64,000 nucleotides of DNA, taken from Aselliscus stoliczkanus (Eukaryota; Chordata; Mammalia; Chiroptera; Hipposideridae). Shown here in pieces: positions 22,599 through 34,801 of this stretch (position 1 is its first letter; each line of letters starts with the position of its first letter). Where the stretch lies: positions 63,061,213 through 63,125,212 of the forward strand of contig CM066740.1 of the NCBI GenBank assembly GCA_033961575.1, read 5' to 3'. A program made the translations under genes and the position numbers. Under the pieces are notes generated by a model that saw only the letters and a program-made list of their open reading frames with translations, had not been told where the DNA came from and made no database searches.

Positions 22599-24971
22599 TA
22601 GAAATGAAGAGTTTTAAACTTAGTATTTCCATGAATGAGACCAGGTTTTACTCTGAAAAAGGAATGTTAAGAAGCAGACTGAAATAGACTGTGCTAATGG
22701 AGAAGGCTGAGACAGGCTGCATGATTCTCTGGAAACATTACGTTTCTTGATTAAATAGGTGTTGTTAGTTGCACCCAAACCAGCAGCTGGATAAGGTGCT
22801 TAAGGAAGTCTTAAATGAGGCTGGTTGGTGCACAGAATGGAAATGTCGACATGTATTAATGAATGAGAGAGGCTGTGTAAACCATTACTCAATCCCAGTG
22901 GAGGGTTTCTTGAGCCACTGGGGAACAGGGTTGAGGTTGATAGACAAGAACAAGACTAGAAGGAAGCAGAGCATTAAACAAACAATGGTTCATTTTAACT
23001 TGTGATTTACCCGGAGTTTAGAGCATAGAATGAAGGCCTTGCTAGTGGCAAAAAAGGTAAAATAAAGCTATGCCACCATCATTCTCAAAATAATCGTCCA
23101 GTCATTCACTGGAAGAGAGATTTTATTACATATTGGCAGAGAATATAGAAAATTTCACTGTTTCTTAACTAGTTCTTGAATCCCCAGCACTGAGAGAATT
23201 AAATAAGGCCTTGGGAGTTACAACACCTGGTTCCAAAGACCCGGAGAATGCAAGGGAAACTTTAATATCTAAAGCTCACACAAGTACTAAATTAATATTT
23301 ACTTATGAAAATGTAGGTGTTTACTTTCCAAATATTTCATAATTCTTCTTTTTTCATGAGTTCATCTGCATTCATTTGGATTATTATCTTACCACCAGGG
23401 TCCTAAGATACTCAATATTATAGTTTACCCTATGGTTACCCTAGACCCCATAATAATTTGGAGTTTTGTGGGTTTTTTTAAAATAAAAATCTTTCTTTTG
23501 TTAGGTGTGGTCAAGTCCTGGTGTACATTTTTTAATGATCTGTAACAGTAGCACAAATGGTGAATTTCAGCTTTTCAGTACTGATGGGACTATGTTTTCC
23601 TGCACAGAAGCTGCTAAAAGGGCATGGGGGTGACTCGGGGCCACCGTGCCACATGCCCAAGATCATAAAAAGCACTGCTTGCCTAAAAATCTGAAATTGC
23701 TGCTTATGTTTCCATAAGCATTTGATTCTACAAAAGTAAATAGAAAATATAATCATTTTCACAATTTACCATAACATGATATTTTGAAAAAGCACTCACG
23801 TATTTTAGTCCTCTTTGTACATGACAAAAAGCTGTACTTTGACCTTTCAATGTTAATCACAAGTTCTACCTACTATTGTTAAACTACCATTATATATTAC
23901 TTATCATTTTGCAAACACTGACTAACATCCTTAATATTGGGACAGTAACAGAATCGATCTTGTGTTTTGTCTGCCCAATTCTACATGGAATCAATACTTT
24001 TTCTATGCCGCTTCTGAAATGAGAAATGGAAGTGAGTTTAGTTGAGAGTAAGAAACACTGCCCATTTTTTTTCCATATCAGGTCTAGATAAACCCATCAT
24101 AACTGTTGCTTTTCAAATTAGAAATATTTCTCAATTACTCTTACTAACATGTTTACTGATTCTTGTTTAGCCTAATGTTGGAGCCACAAATAAGTTTACA
24201 TTTAATGAATCATCAGATAGATTCTATTCTGTTCTAAATTCCTCTTCTTTATTCATTTAATTCAGTTTCTTAAGTACCAGGATCACCTAATTTGACCTCA
24301 TATTCACCTCTATTATTGGACCTGCTCCTATTAGTGAATATATGAAGAAAAATAATCTCGCCTCCCTATTTTCTTTCTTGAGGTTTTATATAACCCTTAC
24401 ACACGGTACTCTTATAAACAATCTCTTACATTCAAGATTATGGTCACATGACTGGAAAATAAATAGTCCTCTGCCTGTAATTACAGCCTTCAGGAAGGGG
24501 CAAGCCAGTGACCTCTGACATGTAGGCACAGGAATAAGCTCTGAAGATTAAACACCTCCTAGTCCCTCATCTTTTCCCTTGGCAAACTCCACTTCTTTCT
24601 TGGCCAAACAAATGTGAACACAGAAGAACATATTTCTTTTGATTCTTTATACATATATTTTTTTGTACCTGCATTTCAAATCTTCATGGTTTGTGGAAAT
24701 GAAAACAATGCCTTTTATGATCCAGTCATAAAGATACATGTGCAGATTTTATCGATGACTTTTACCTAACCATTTCATCAATTCAGATGGTCTCTGTTTA
24801 CTGTGTAAATATATAAGCTTCTTTTGGAAGACAACATTTTTTTGTCAAGTAAAATCAACACTATCGTCTACGGTCTGTAAAGCACATGCATAGGCTTAGG
24901 TACAAAGAAGCATGACAAACTGCCTGCCCTCTAAGATCTTAAACTTATTAGATATTTGCACGATTAAATAT

Positions 24972-25020
24972 AGATGGCTAGATGGCTGGATGGCTGGATG
25001 GCTGGATGGCTGGATGGCTG

Positions 25021-25070
<50 letters not shown>

Positions 25071-25084
25071 CAGAGATACAGATA
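24972..25084. repeat. Compound (GATGGCTG)n(GATA)n microsatellite
   Basis: About six units of GATGGCTG at 24972-25020 pass directly into about twelve GATA units at 25021-25070 and a degenerate tail. A long open frame on the minus strand over this interval is only a product of the repeats. Confidence 0.95.
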
Positions 25085-26119
25085 AACATGATTAAAATGA
25101 GAGAGAGAGAGACAAAATCTGTCTGCAGCTGAAGATACGCTAGAACACCATGAAGGCAGCTTGAACCAGACAGCACAGCCCGGTACACTCGGCAGGTGCC
25201 TCTGACATCCTCGTGAGTCCCCCAACACTTGTCTCACATAGCCCTCCAGGCCACGTGATTCACACAAGAAGGACATCGCCCAAAATGGACACCACTGTGC
25301 AGAAGACAGTGCACCGATGCAGAAGGACAATATACTGTGACGGGCCCACCTCAGCATTATATTCCCTTGAATTCTATCAACTTTCATAAATTTGGTAGTT
25401 TCAAAAGAGCTTATTTTGTGTGTTCTCAGGATTATATGATTCACTTTGTCATAGGACTTACTGGAAACAGGATAATTCCTCCCACTCTCAAGCAACACAG
25501 GTTCTTCTGACAAATAGTGTCCCAAGTGTTAGCCACAGAAGAACGGAAAGGGGACCAAGAAAGAAACAACTTGAACTGATATAAGCAATGTTTTCAGAGA
25601 AGCTGATAAGGGATAGGCTGAGAGGCCGTGAGTGTGTGCAGGGCTTAATTCTGTCCTTGGCGTCCAGAAATCTACACATTCTCTTCTTCAGACTAAAAAT
25701 CATTTAATGAAAAGTAACTTAATTCCTTCAGAAGTCAAAGAAAAGACAGTTTGACTACAGTGACAACTTCTTTTAAAAAGCAAAAATGGTTGGTTTAAAA
25801 AGTTAAATGATCTAGCAGAGTTCTACTCTGTGTGACATGTTTTTGTAAGGGCAAAGTGATATGCGCTCACAGCCAGTACCCACTGTGAAAAGCTGGTTCA
25901 GTGCAGCAGCACGTGTTAGCTTAGTTCAGACCTAAAGCCTGTGAAATAGGTCATAATTATTAGTTTATTACATACTGGCTATGTAGCGGCCCATGGACTA
26001 AAAATACATTGTTTTTTCTAAAGTTTTGAGTTTTACGTAAAAGTTATCCTTTAGCCTTATATAAAAGTTAACTTTCATCTCCTCAAGGTGGCTTTTTGCG
26101 AATATACTACGAAATTAAC

Positions 26120-26345
26120 AAATTCCTCCTCATTTGCACTCACAGCTGTTTATTTCCCTCACACTATGCTTCATAAATCATCACAATGTATTTGCTTATT
26201 GGTGTGACTGATCATTTATGGTCACGCCTTCCCCTCGTGTGTTTGCTTCAGAAAGACAAGAACCATGGCTATCTCCCTCACCACTGTAATACCAACAGGG
26301 GAAGGTACTCAATAACTACCTGCTGAATTCCCTGTTGAATCTTGG
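26120..26345 (+). mobile_element. L2 LINE 3' end fragment
   Basis: The fragment shows the L2 3' order: a segment like TCACAGCTGTTTATTTCC, CATCACAATGTATTTGCTTA, AAGACAAGAACCATGGCTAT and GGTACTCAATAACTACCTGC. The last is the decayed form of the terminal 'GGCGCTCAATAAATGT' region. It is old and dead. Confidence 0.65.
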
Positions 26346-29300
26346 TTGAGGGAACAAATCCTTTCCTCTGTCTCGCTGAAAACAATGATTATAAATTCTT
26401 GGTCACTTTATGCACTAAATAAAGTACGCTTCTAGCACTTGGCTTAAACTAATAAGATGAAAGAACAAGAATATAATGTAATTAGCTTAAAATAAATGGA
26501 AAGTATTGCACATTTTATTGTCAAGATAATTTTAGAGATATTCGTTTTTGCTATTGACTGCCACTCAGTAGTGCTTGTAATCTGCTTAGTGCATTAGCCC
26601 TATTGATTCACTCTGCTCACAGACAAATTTAAGCTCTGCATTTTCCTCATTTCCTGAACACACTTCACCTATAGTTTAGGTAGTAGGCTGGCTGATAGAT
26701 GCAAGTGTTAATAGGATTTTAAATTTCAAATGTCATTAGAAAATTTAATATCATACAGTTTTACGCTTTTCTGTTACATGAGCACAAATTCTAGCATATT
26801 ATGAATAATCTACGTATTTTGAAATGACAACCTAGCAAACTTAATTTTCATAAAATCAGTTGTAGAAAAGCATGCTTTGCGAATCAAAACTGACCTTAAC
26901 TCACTCACCCCTTTTGCCTAGAGCACAATTTGAAATATCATCTACCCTTTTCATGTCCTCTGATTAATAACTATTTTAGTGATTTACCCATGTAAAACAA
27001 CTAAAGTCAGAGTTTAATCTGAATTTGTAATTTGTATTTTTTGTTTTATATTTATACTATCCACAAACCATTTCCCCCTATTTGTGAAAATTAAGAAGGG
27101 TTAAAACAGCCTTTATTCCATTTTGGCATGCATTTGTAGGACGTTTTCTGTCTTCTTGTTTAAAAACTAGAGAATGTATTTGAAGTGGAGAAGGTAAGTG
27201 CATTCCATCTGCATCCTAGCTGAGCTCTGGGGTGCACTGTACCTCTTACTCAACGGTTTTAGGATAGGGAACCAACACCACTCAGCCAGTAATTCACAAG
27301 CAAATGAATCTGCCTGGACTATTTTGGTTGAAAACTACAATATTTAATTAGCAGACTGGAATGTATCTAGCTGGGATCCTAGAATCACTTACCACAGTCA
27401 CTATTATTTAAAAAAAAAAAAAAATCAGGGGAGTTTTACTGACTGTGAGATCAGCTGAGTCCTGTTTCTTTTCCATGGTAACCGAGCCGTGCAGCCCTCC
27501 CTGGCTGCAGATGGGGCTTGTGGGCACGTATCTGGGCACTGAGTCATTGTGGACTTCTGTGCCCACTGACTCAGCATCTGTGCCAATCCATGAATAAGCC
27601 ACAGCAGAAATTCCTCGTGGGTCTTCTATCCCAGTTTTAACAGCTTCTCATTTTTCTTATTAGGGTTGAGGAGTTAAGAATGCAGGTGGGATGGCCATCG
27701 ATAAGAGAGAATTCTGAAGTAAGGACGTAACACCCAAAATCTGATATATTATTCTTAGCAAAAAATCCATTAAGACTCAAAGAGGTTAATATTCTTATCA
27801 CCACACAGGACCCACAGGCTTTTGGAAGTCTCTAACCACGTAGTGGTGTGGCTATGAAAGGATCATGAATTAGAGCTGTGTCTTCAAGGTCTTATTAGCA
27901 CTTCAGCTTTTCAAAAGCCAACTGTAAGATTTTTTTGCATGAACTCCTTATTGTTTACTACGTTAATTTTACCAAATGAATCTCCATATAGAAACCAATT
28001 AACTCAAACACAAAGCACACCACCTGCTTCCTAAGACATTATGAAGAATGAATTTTAATGTATGTGACATAGTTAATTCTTAATTATCCACACACACGGG
28101 CAAAACCATCGATCACATCATGAGTCAGTCTAACACACAGTGAGTCCTACCTACACTGTTGGTGACTGTTTCAGCATTAGCTATTTCTCTTGGTTGTTAG
28201 CTTATAAAAACATCATGCATTTGCTTCTTCATTCTTTCCTGGGGTAGACCAGTGAACAACCTATGAAATGGTTTAAAGACAGGTTGGGAAGAGGAAGAAA
28301 AAAAAGCAAAAGTCATTAATGGCTCACTCTGTAATGCATGTTCTCATACCCTCAGGGTGTGCCCTGTGATCTCAGAGAGTGTTACAAAATTCTGGAAAAA
28401 ATAATTTTAAGTTCCTTTTAATAAAATAATGCAACATGCCACTTTTCGTGGGATGCATGGGAAGTTCAAAAAAGCCTGGGAGAGAATAAAAAAGAGTTTA
28501 TAGAAGGAAAGGCATCAAGTATAAAATTAATGAATTTCTACTATGATTTAAAAAAAAAAAGTATATTGAATCCTTGTACCTCCAAGATTTTCTTTCTTGC
28601 AAGATTTTGCTTTGGTAGCTATTACATTTGGCACATGGCCAAGGTATTTAGTGTTTAGAATGAAGAATCCTCAATAACATTTTTCATATAGGATAACATT
28701 CTCTCATTTCGGAGCACAGGAAGTTAAAAAAAACCCTGGAATCTGACTTCATATTTTTCATCTCTAATACAAAATGCGTTCTCTTGAGAGGATGGATTGT
28801 TTAAATAAGACATGCCAAACCAGTACAATTACATGGATGTTATTTGTAACACTGACTCCACATTCCCAGTTCAAATGGTGGGGTGTGGGAGATTATAGAT
28901 ATACAGCCTATCAAGAATTATAAATCTTTGTTTATTTTATTAAATATTACGAGACATGCCCTGAGGATGACAGATCAATAATGGTCCTTGTGGTTTCCTG
29001 ATGGACGGCTGCAATTATTTTCTTCCATTACAACTTAAATGTAACCCAATTTTATTCATCTATCATCCTTATAATAGTAATAAAGAAACATCACTGTATG
29101 CTTATTTTTCTGCCTATTCCTATTATTCCTTGTTTGCATCTTGTTTTGATTTTGTTTTCAATCAAAATTGTTCTAATCACTTTGCTTTCTTCCTTTGATG
29201 ATTCTGAGTGGTGACCCTTTAACTTTGGCACTCTTTGAGGGAGATGGAAAATTACTACTTTAAGTTTCCTTTATTTTGGGAAGCGGTTGGCTACTCTTTG

Positions 29301-29729
29301 AATTTGAGTATAAATGATCATTAAAAACAAGGAAGCTTGATACAAACATCCTGTGAGGTTCAGGTTTTTTTAATTGCATTATATGCAAATTCTTGAATGC
29401 ATAGTGTAACTTAAATTACATGAGCACATATCTTAAAGGGCCATGGGTAGGTAGAATTGAAAGTTGGGGAAAGCAGCACACTTTGTACTTTCTAGCTTGG
29501 CCTATAGTACATTTCTGATTCGATTGTCTTTCTCTGTGTCCCCAAAACACCACCACTCCCACCTCTCCTTTTTTTTTTTGAGCTATTGTTGTAAGAAGGG
29601 CTCACATAAATTAAACATTATGGACGTGGGTCACTCATAACAGGTAGGGAGAGCCTCATGAAAAATAAAACCAGAAAGCAACCCAGTCATTTGAATTTGC
29701 CTTTCTTTACCCAAGTATTTCTTATAATA

Positions 29730-29935
29730 ATCACTGCTATTTATTATGTGCCATGGACTCAGTTAGGGTCTTTTACAAACATTATTACACATGTCCATAC
29801 AATAGTACTGCCTGGAAAAAAACGAGTTCAGAGTTTAAATGATGCTCTCATGGCTAGACAGGTAGAAAATGTGGGGTATGCATGTGAACCCAGGTCTCTT
29901 TGACTTCTGTCTTGTGCCGTTTGACCAGGCTGCCT
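29730..29935 (-). mobile_element. MIR SINE
   Basis: Plus-strand text is the inverse of MIR: GCTATTTATTATGTGCCATG near 29736, TACAAACATTATTACACATG, and the box-B region GTGAACCCAGGTCTCTTTGA near 29884. Confidence 0.7.
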
Positions 29936-29961
29936 CCCAAAGAGCTACATTTATGGTCACC

Positions 29962-30130
29962 CTATTGTGCTAGGCACGTTAGTTAGATTATCCCAGATTT
30001 TTACCACGCCCTGTGAAGTAGGTATTGTCACTTGCATGTTACAGAAGAAGAAACCGAGCCTCTAAAAAGTTAAATAATAAGGCAGACGTCACACAGCTGG
30101 GATGCAGCAGGCCAGGACTTCCTTCAGATG
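29962..30130 (-). mobile_element. MIR SINE
   Basis: Plus-strand text gives GTGCTAGGCACGTTAG, a segment GAAGTAGGTATTGTCACTTG near 30013, AGAAGAAACCGAGCCTC, and GTCACACAGCTGGGA near 30089, the inverse of the MIR core. It is the second MIR in the same orientation within 400 bp. Confidence 0.8.
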
Positions 30131-30644
30131 TGTCTGCACCCAACCTCATGCGATTCCCCTTTAACTGATTAACCACTGGTCAGGAAGATGACCAAGATAC
30201 TGATGAAAATATCTGCCTCAAGTCTCCATTTATTCTTTCAAATGCTTACTAACAGAGCAAAACTTTGATAACGAGATTGTGCAAAAAAAAACATATGATG
30301 ACTATATTTTCTGAGTAGGTGAGAGAACCCTTTTTAATTTCAACTTTGATTACAAATCTTTCCAAATACATGTATATCATTCTACTTGTCTTAGTAAATG
30401 TTCTATAATTTAGGGCACTGGGTCTTTGCTGACTTGGAGGTTTAAAAATTCCCTTATTCAGTATTCTCATTAGTAGGAGATAGGGCCAATGTATACTGAC
30501 TCTTGTTTTTCCTGGAATAATTGCTATATTAATAAACTTCTTACATGATACTGTGGACGGGTCCAGTAAATGTGCTTAAAATTAACTGAATTTTTAATCC
30601 TGTGTATCCCAAATAGAATGTGAGGTTTTCTATTTTTTGTTTTG

Positions 30645-31159
30645 TTTTTTGTTTTTTGTTTTAAAGATTTTATAGGGGAATTGGGGGAGGGGAACAGTGT
30701 TGGGGAATTGCGGGGAGGACCAGCCAAGTTGTTGTTCTTCAATCTTCATTGTGGAGGGTGCCAGCCGCCATCTGGCTTCCTGTCGGCAGCTCATGGCCTC
30801 TAAGCTCAAGGTGCTGTGTTCAGTCTTAGTTGCGGGTGGGCATTGCCACCATCCCATGCGGGAGTTGAACCAGCAACCTTGTTGTTAAGAGTGCACACCC
30901 TATCTACTGAGTCATTCAGGTAGCAGCTCAGCTCAAGGTGCCGAGTTCAATCTTTAGTTGCGGGTGGGCGTAGCCCAGCATTGAACAGGCAACCTTATTG
31001 TTACACCAGCTGAGCCATCCTGCCACCTGTTAGCAGCTCAGCTACAGCTCAGCGAGGGTGCAGCGTTCACTGGCCCATGTGGGAATCAAACCGGCAGCCC
31101 CATTGCTCAGAGCACACGCTCTATGCTAACTCTTAACCAACTGAGCCACTCGGCCGGCC
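30645..31159 (-). mobile_element. Three-module tRNA-derived SINE
   Basis: Read on the minus strand, unit 1 starts at 31159 with GGCCGGCCGAGTGGCTCAGT and has a box-B-like GCCGGTTTGATTCCC at 31081-31094. Unit 2 begins near 31017 with TGGCTCAGCTGGTGTAACAA and has GGTTGCCTGTTCAATGC. Unit 3 (about 30914-30852) has TGACTCAGTAGATAGG and GGTTGCTGGTTCAACTCCC. The tail carries CCCCTCCCCCAATTCCCC and a poly-A interrupted by C. The structure matches 6971-7473 unit by unit. The left end in the T-rich tail is approximate. Confidence 0.83.
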
Positions 31160-33371
31160 TCTTTTTTTTTTGTTTTTCTCCCCTACCCAAATTTGGGGCT
31201 TTACAAAGTCTCCATATCTTGGGGCATTTTCTCAGTTACTTTATTTTGAATAATAATTGCTGTTTAGGGACTATGCATTAGTCTAAAATAACTTCAATCA
31301 ATACTAGTTTAGGATTCACTGATGAATAGGTGAAGAAGGAGGTTAAGATATTTAAGATATTTGGGGGTGTATAATCTCATAATTCTAAGTGTTGGAAGTC
31401 ACGTTAAACAAACCCTTTAAGAAGCACTTTCAAAAGCAACACACACAAAAGATGATCGTGAAGATCAAGAATAAACTCTTACAGAACAACTGATATAATT
31501 GACATTAATATTACAAGGGTCGGTACCCGTGGCTTGAGATAAGTTTCCACAAACAGTCTCATATGTGGAAGCAAAGAGTTCTGAAGCACAAATAGCTTGG
31601 AGGTAAAGAAGATGTGCTCCGAAAATTATCAGATGACTCGAAAGTTGGCTTTAGTGATGCCTTCAGTATGAGAAGATGTATATGAAGAATTTGTATAAAT
31701 AGTGTTTCATAAAATATGGGAGTGGGAAAAGCAACATAATGAGTGATCTTAAATAAGCAAGTCAGGCCTGCTACACCTACCAGACCTCTAAATTACAAAG
31801 ACCTTTCTTGGCACTCTGTCTGTCTGATCCTGTGATAGAAACCCTTCTTGCACATGGAGGGAAGCTCCAGGAGGCCAGAAAACCCCTGCAGTGGCTGTGC
31901 TCACACCCTGAGGACCTGGCAGAAGCCCCAGCAGGAAATCATTGCACAGCTTTCTTAACCTTCTCCACAGAACACACAATAGTCCCTCCACAAAGATCTG
32001 ATGGATTAGACATGTTAATAACAAAACTACAATGTATGTGTGTACTCACCAAACTTTATGACAAATTAAAAACTCAGTTCCAAGAAATTGTTAGAAGGAT
32101 CACCCAATATCTTGCCAAGTAAAGTTGCCAAGACAAAATGGAATTATCTTATTGCTTAGTCTTTTCAAACTGGTTTGATTTTGTAAATCGTTTGGTTTTT
32201 GTGTAATGGCTCTAGGTGCCTTGTTTTGAAATGAAACTAGAAATGACTGTACGCTAATTATTGGTACGATCTGAGGTTTTCTGCGGAATGGGCATATGAA
32301 AACTGAGAATGTGGGTAGTCTCATTCTTGGAAGAATTTTGATCTTCAGTAACCAGGGAAGATAAACAGGCAAATAAATAGAGGAGGTTTAAAGGTATTTG
32401 TCTTTATGGAATTTGGCCAGTGTAGAAGTTGGCTTCCCTGTAAGAAGACTATGTTGGCAAGCTCCATCTTGTTTCCCACAAAAATTTCTGCGATGGGAGT
32501 GATAATGATTTTAGGTGTGGCTGGAGCACTTTGGGCATTTTTCATGAGTGATAAAACTGACCTGAATTTCATTGGATAACCCAGTCTTTTTGTTCCCTTT
32601 GGAACACTAAAAAGTCAAAAGTACAAGATAAAGTTCAGATGTATTTTGAGAATTTCTAGAACTGATAAATAGTTTTATATCTGGGGGTTGACATAAACTA
32701 CACTAAATAATAAAATACCAATATACCCTCATAAGTTAAGTCACTTTTCAACTTTTAAGAGAACAAAATTTAAAAAGCAAAGTCATGTGTTCTGGAGGAC
32801 GTGGAGAAATTCCTGATAGACTCTTTTTAAACTTGTGTTTCTGAAGCAATTCATTGGATGCAGGAAAAGTGTTTTTTGTTTTTTTTTCTGGAATGCTATT
32901 AATATTGCACTTCCATTTCCTAACTCCAGGTTTCTGAAAGTCCTTTTATTTCCTTTCATTCTTTTGTATTTTCTAGTGAAGAAAAGGGGCAGCCTCAGAA
33001 GGAATCCCATTGCTTCTTACAGAGTTTGCAACACATATTAAACATATGCAAGGAGCAATAAGTCTTAATTGGGATGCATGTGTTGCATATTATGTGTATT
33101 CATAGACTTTGCAAGGGGAAGGGGGAAAGTTATGCCTGTAGCTCACCAAAAGATGAATTCATTTTCTCAGAAGTTTTAAAGCTTTATATATAAAAAACAA
33201 ATTACTTGGAGCTTCCATCTGGGGAAGTACCCCAGATATTTCAGCGAAAGTGAACCAAATGTTTCTGAATTCACATGCTCTTGGTACCCCTCAACAAATT
33301 ACATACTTCCTTTCACCAAGGACATGTTTCACGTTCTTCCTTCTTATAATTATAACCTTTATTACTTAGAT

Positions 33372-33672
33372 CAGGGGTCAGCAAACTGTGGCTCGCGAGC
33401 CACATGAGGCTCTTTGGGTATGTTCCGTCTCAAAAGTTTCCTGACCCCTGGAAGAGCCAATCCTGTCCCTCACAACAATTTAAAAATTATTCGAGAGCCA
33501 TAAATATAAATCATAATCACCATTATGTGAATAATATCCTTTAAAAATTTTATAAATGAAACTATGATAGTTTTATTTTCAATTTTCAATTTTACTTCAG
33601 AGCCTGCGGCTCGCGAGCCACAGTATGCTGACCCCTGGTGGCTCTTCCATCTCAAAAGTTTGCCCACCCTTG
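33372..33672. mobile_element. Rearranged hAT non-autonomous DNA transposon
   Basis: It is flanked by the perfect 8-bp duplication ACTTAGAT (33364-33371 and 33673-33680), the usual size for hAT elements. The left end CAGGGGTCAGCAAACT and the inverse of the right end, CAAGGGTGGGCAAACTTT, are terminal inverted repeats. The 18-bp perfect palindrome TGTGGCTCGCGAGCCACA is at 33387-33404 and its core recurs near 33608-33619. Two more inverted end-like sequences, CTGACCCCTG, sit inside at 33441-33450 and 33628-33637. There is no transposase. Confidence 0.88.
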
Positions 33673-33731
33673 ACTTAGATCGAAAACTGCTAGAATAAGA
33701 GAGATGTACGTTTCTAAAGTCAAATCATCTT

Positions 33732-33822
33732 TACTATTTGTTTATTCAATTATTTGTTCTATTTGTTCATTCAATTATTTGAACTATTTGTTCAAAGCTA
33801 TACTATTTGTTCATTCAATTAT
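33732..33822. repeat. Imperfect tandem repeat of about 23-25 bp
   Basis: Units like CTATTTGTTCATTCAATTAT occur three to four times with small indels. It is a low-copy AT-rich repeat close to the hAT element. Confidence 0.75.
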
Positions 33823-34801
33823 GATCACGAGTGGCATAGCCAGGTCTGTATGTTCAAATCTGGTTCCAAACCAGGAAAGCCCAAGGCCATCATGGACTCT
33901 CAATTTGGTGCTCTTCCTCTGGCACCATGTGACCTGATGACTAGCAGGATAAATCCCCAGGCATAACTGGTGGCTTTTACTATATCTAGATCAAAGCAAC
34001 AAAGAGTTTCCCTAATAACTCCTGTGAAAATACCACTTCATGGAAGTATAATCACTGATAAAAAAATTCTTATTTATAAGTATCAATACCAACGAGATAA
34101 AAATATTAACCTAGAACTGAGTAGACACATGTCTATTCAAGTAGGAAGTCTACGACCAATGTTAAGATCCAAGAAAGGGATGCAGGAGCAAAGATTTCCT
34201 CTCTAGTTTTCTATGTTATTTAGAGAAGTGTATTAGTTCATTTAAAATGTTTTATTTGCAAACATTAGAAGAGATTTTGTTTGTTTTTACTTAAGTTTCT
34301 TTAAGTAATGATGCCAAGAATTAGCAGATTTGTTTGCATATTAGTGAGGGAATTGAGGCCTCAAAAGAAAAAAAGTCTTCAAAACCCATAAATTAACTTG
34401 AGCGCCTAATTTTAAATGTTGTAAAGACTGTAATGGGATCTCAATAATCATGTTTTATAGGAACTGTTGTTGTGTTAAACTTTGTGTAAATCTGACCAGA
34501 ACTACTAAAGCTTATGAGAAATAAGTTTAATAATCTGAAGTGTTGGCAAAGGTGCAAACCCAAACTGTAAAAATATTTTATTTTTTCTTTTAGTTACCAC
34601 ATTAAGTTTTTCCTCAAGCTGTGATGTGACTTTTAAGGGAAGTTTCAATTTCTAAATTTTCTTGGAAAGAATTTGCAAATATTTTGGATAAAGACCATTT
34701 CCCAAGCACCAATAAGCCCTTAATATCCTTTTTCTAGACTGAAACTTGTTCTGATTTATTTATCCCTCCTAATTTGTAAGTGGGGAATGTGAGTGACTTA
34801 C

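Larger units (their letters stand above)
8492..34801 (-). other. MET: MET intron 2
   Basis: The intron runs from the GT donor after exon 2 (34801-34800, context GTAAGTCAC) to the AG acceptor before exon 3 (8493-8492). Its length is 26,310 bp, close to the roughly 31 kb of the human intron. Besides the repeats listed separately I see nothing recognisable in 8493-9620, 10421-11489, 11606-12705, 13024-14479, 16539-18160, 18804-19090, 19276-20860, 21891-22435, 22599-24970, 25085-26119, 26346-29729, 31160-33363 and 33823-34801. These may hold old repeats too decayed to name or conserved control elements I cannot detect. Confidence 0.93.

Noticed and set aside
24896..25525. 209-codon open frame on the minus strand
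   Set aside because: Its middle is made of translated GATA and GATGGCTG repeats, giving YLSI and PAIQPSSH runs. The rest has no recognisable domain, so it is a product of the microsatellite.
31808..32122. 104-codon open frame on the plus strand
   Set aside because: It has no domain I recognise and no splice context, and the surrounding sequence has no sign of a processed gene copy such as a poly-A with a target duplication.
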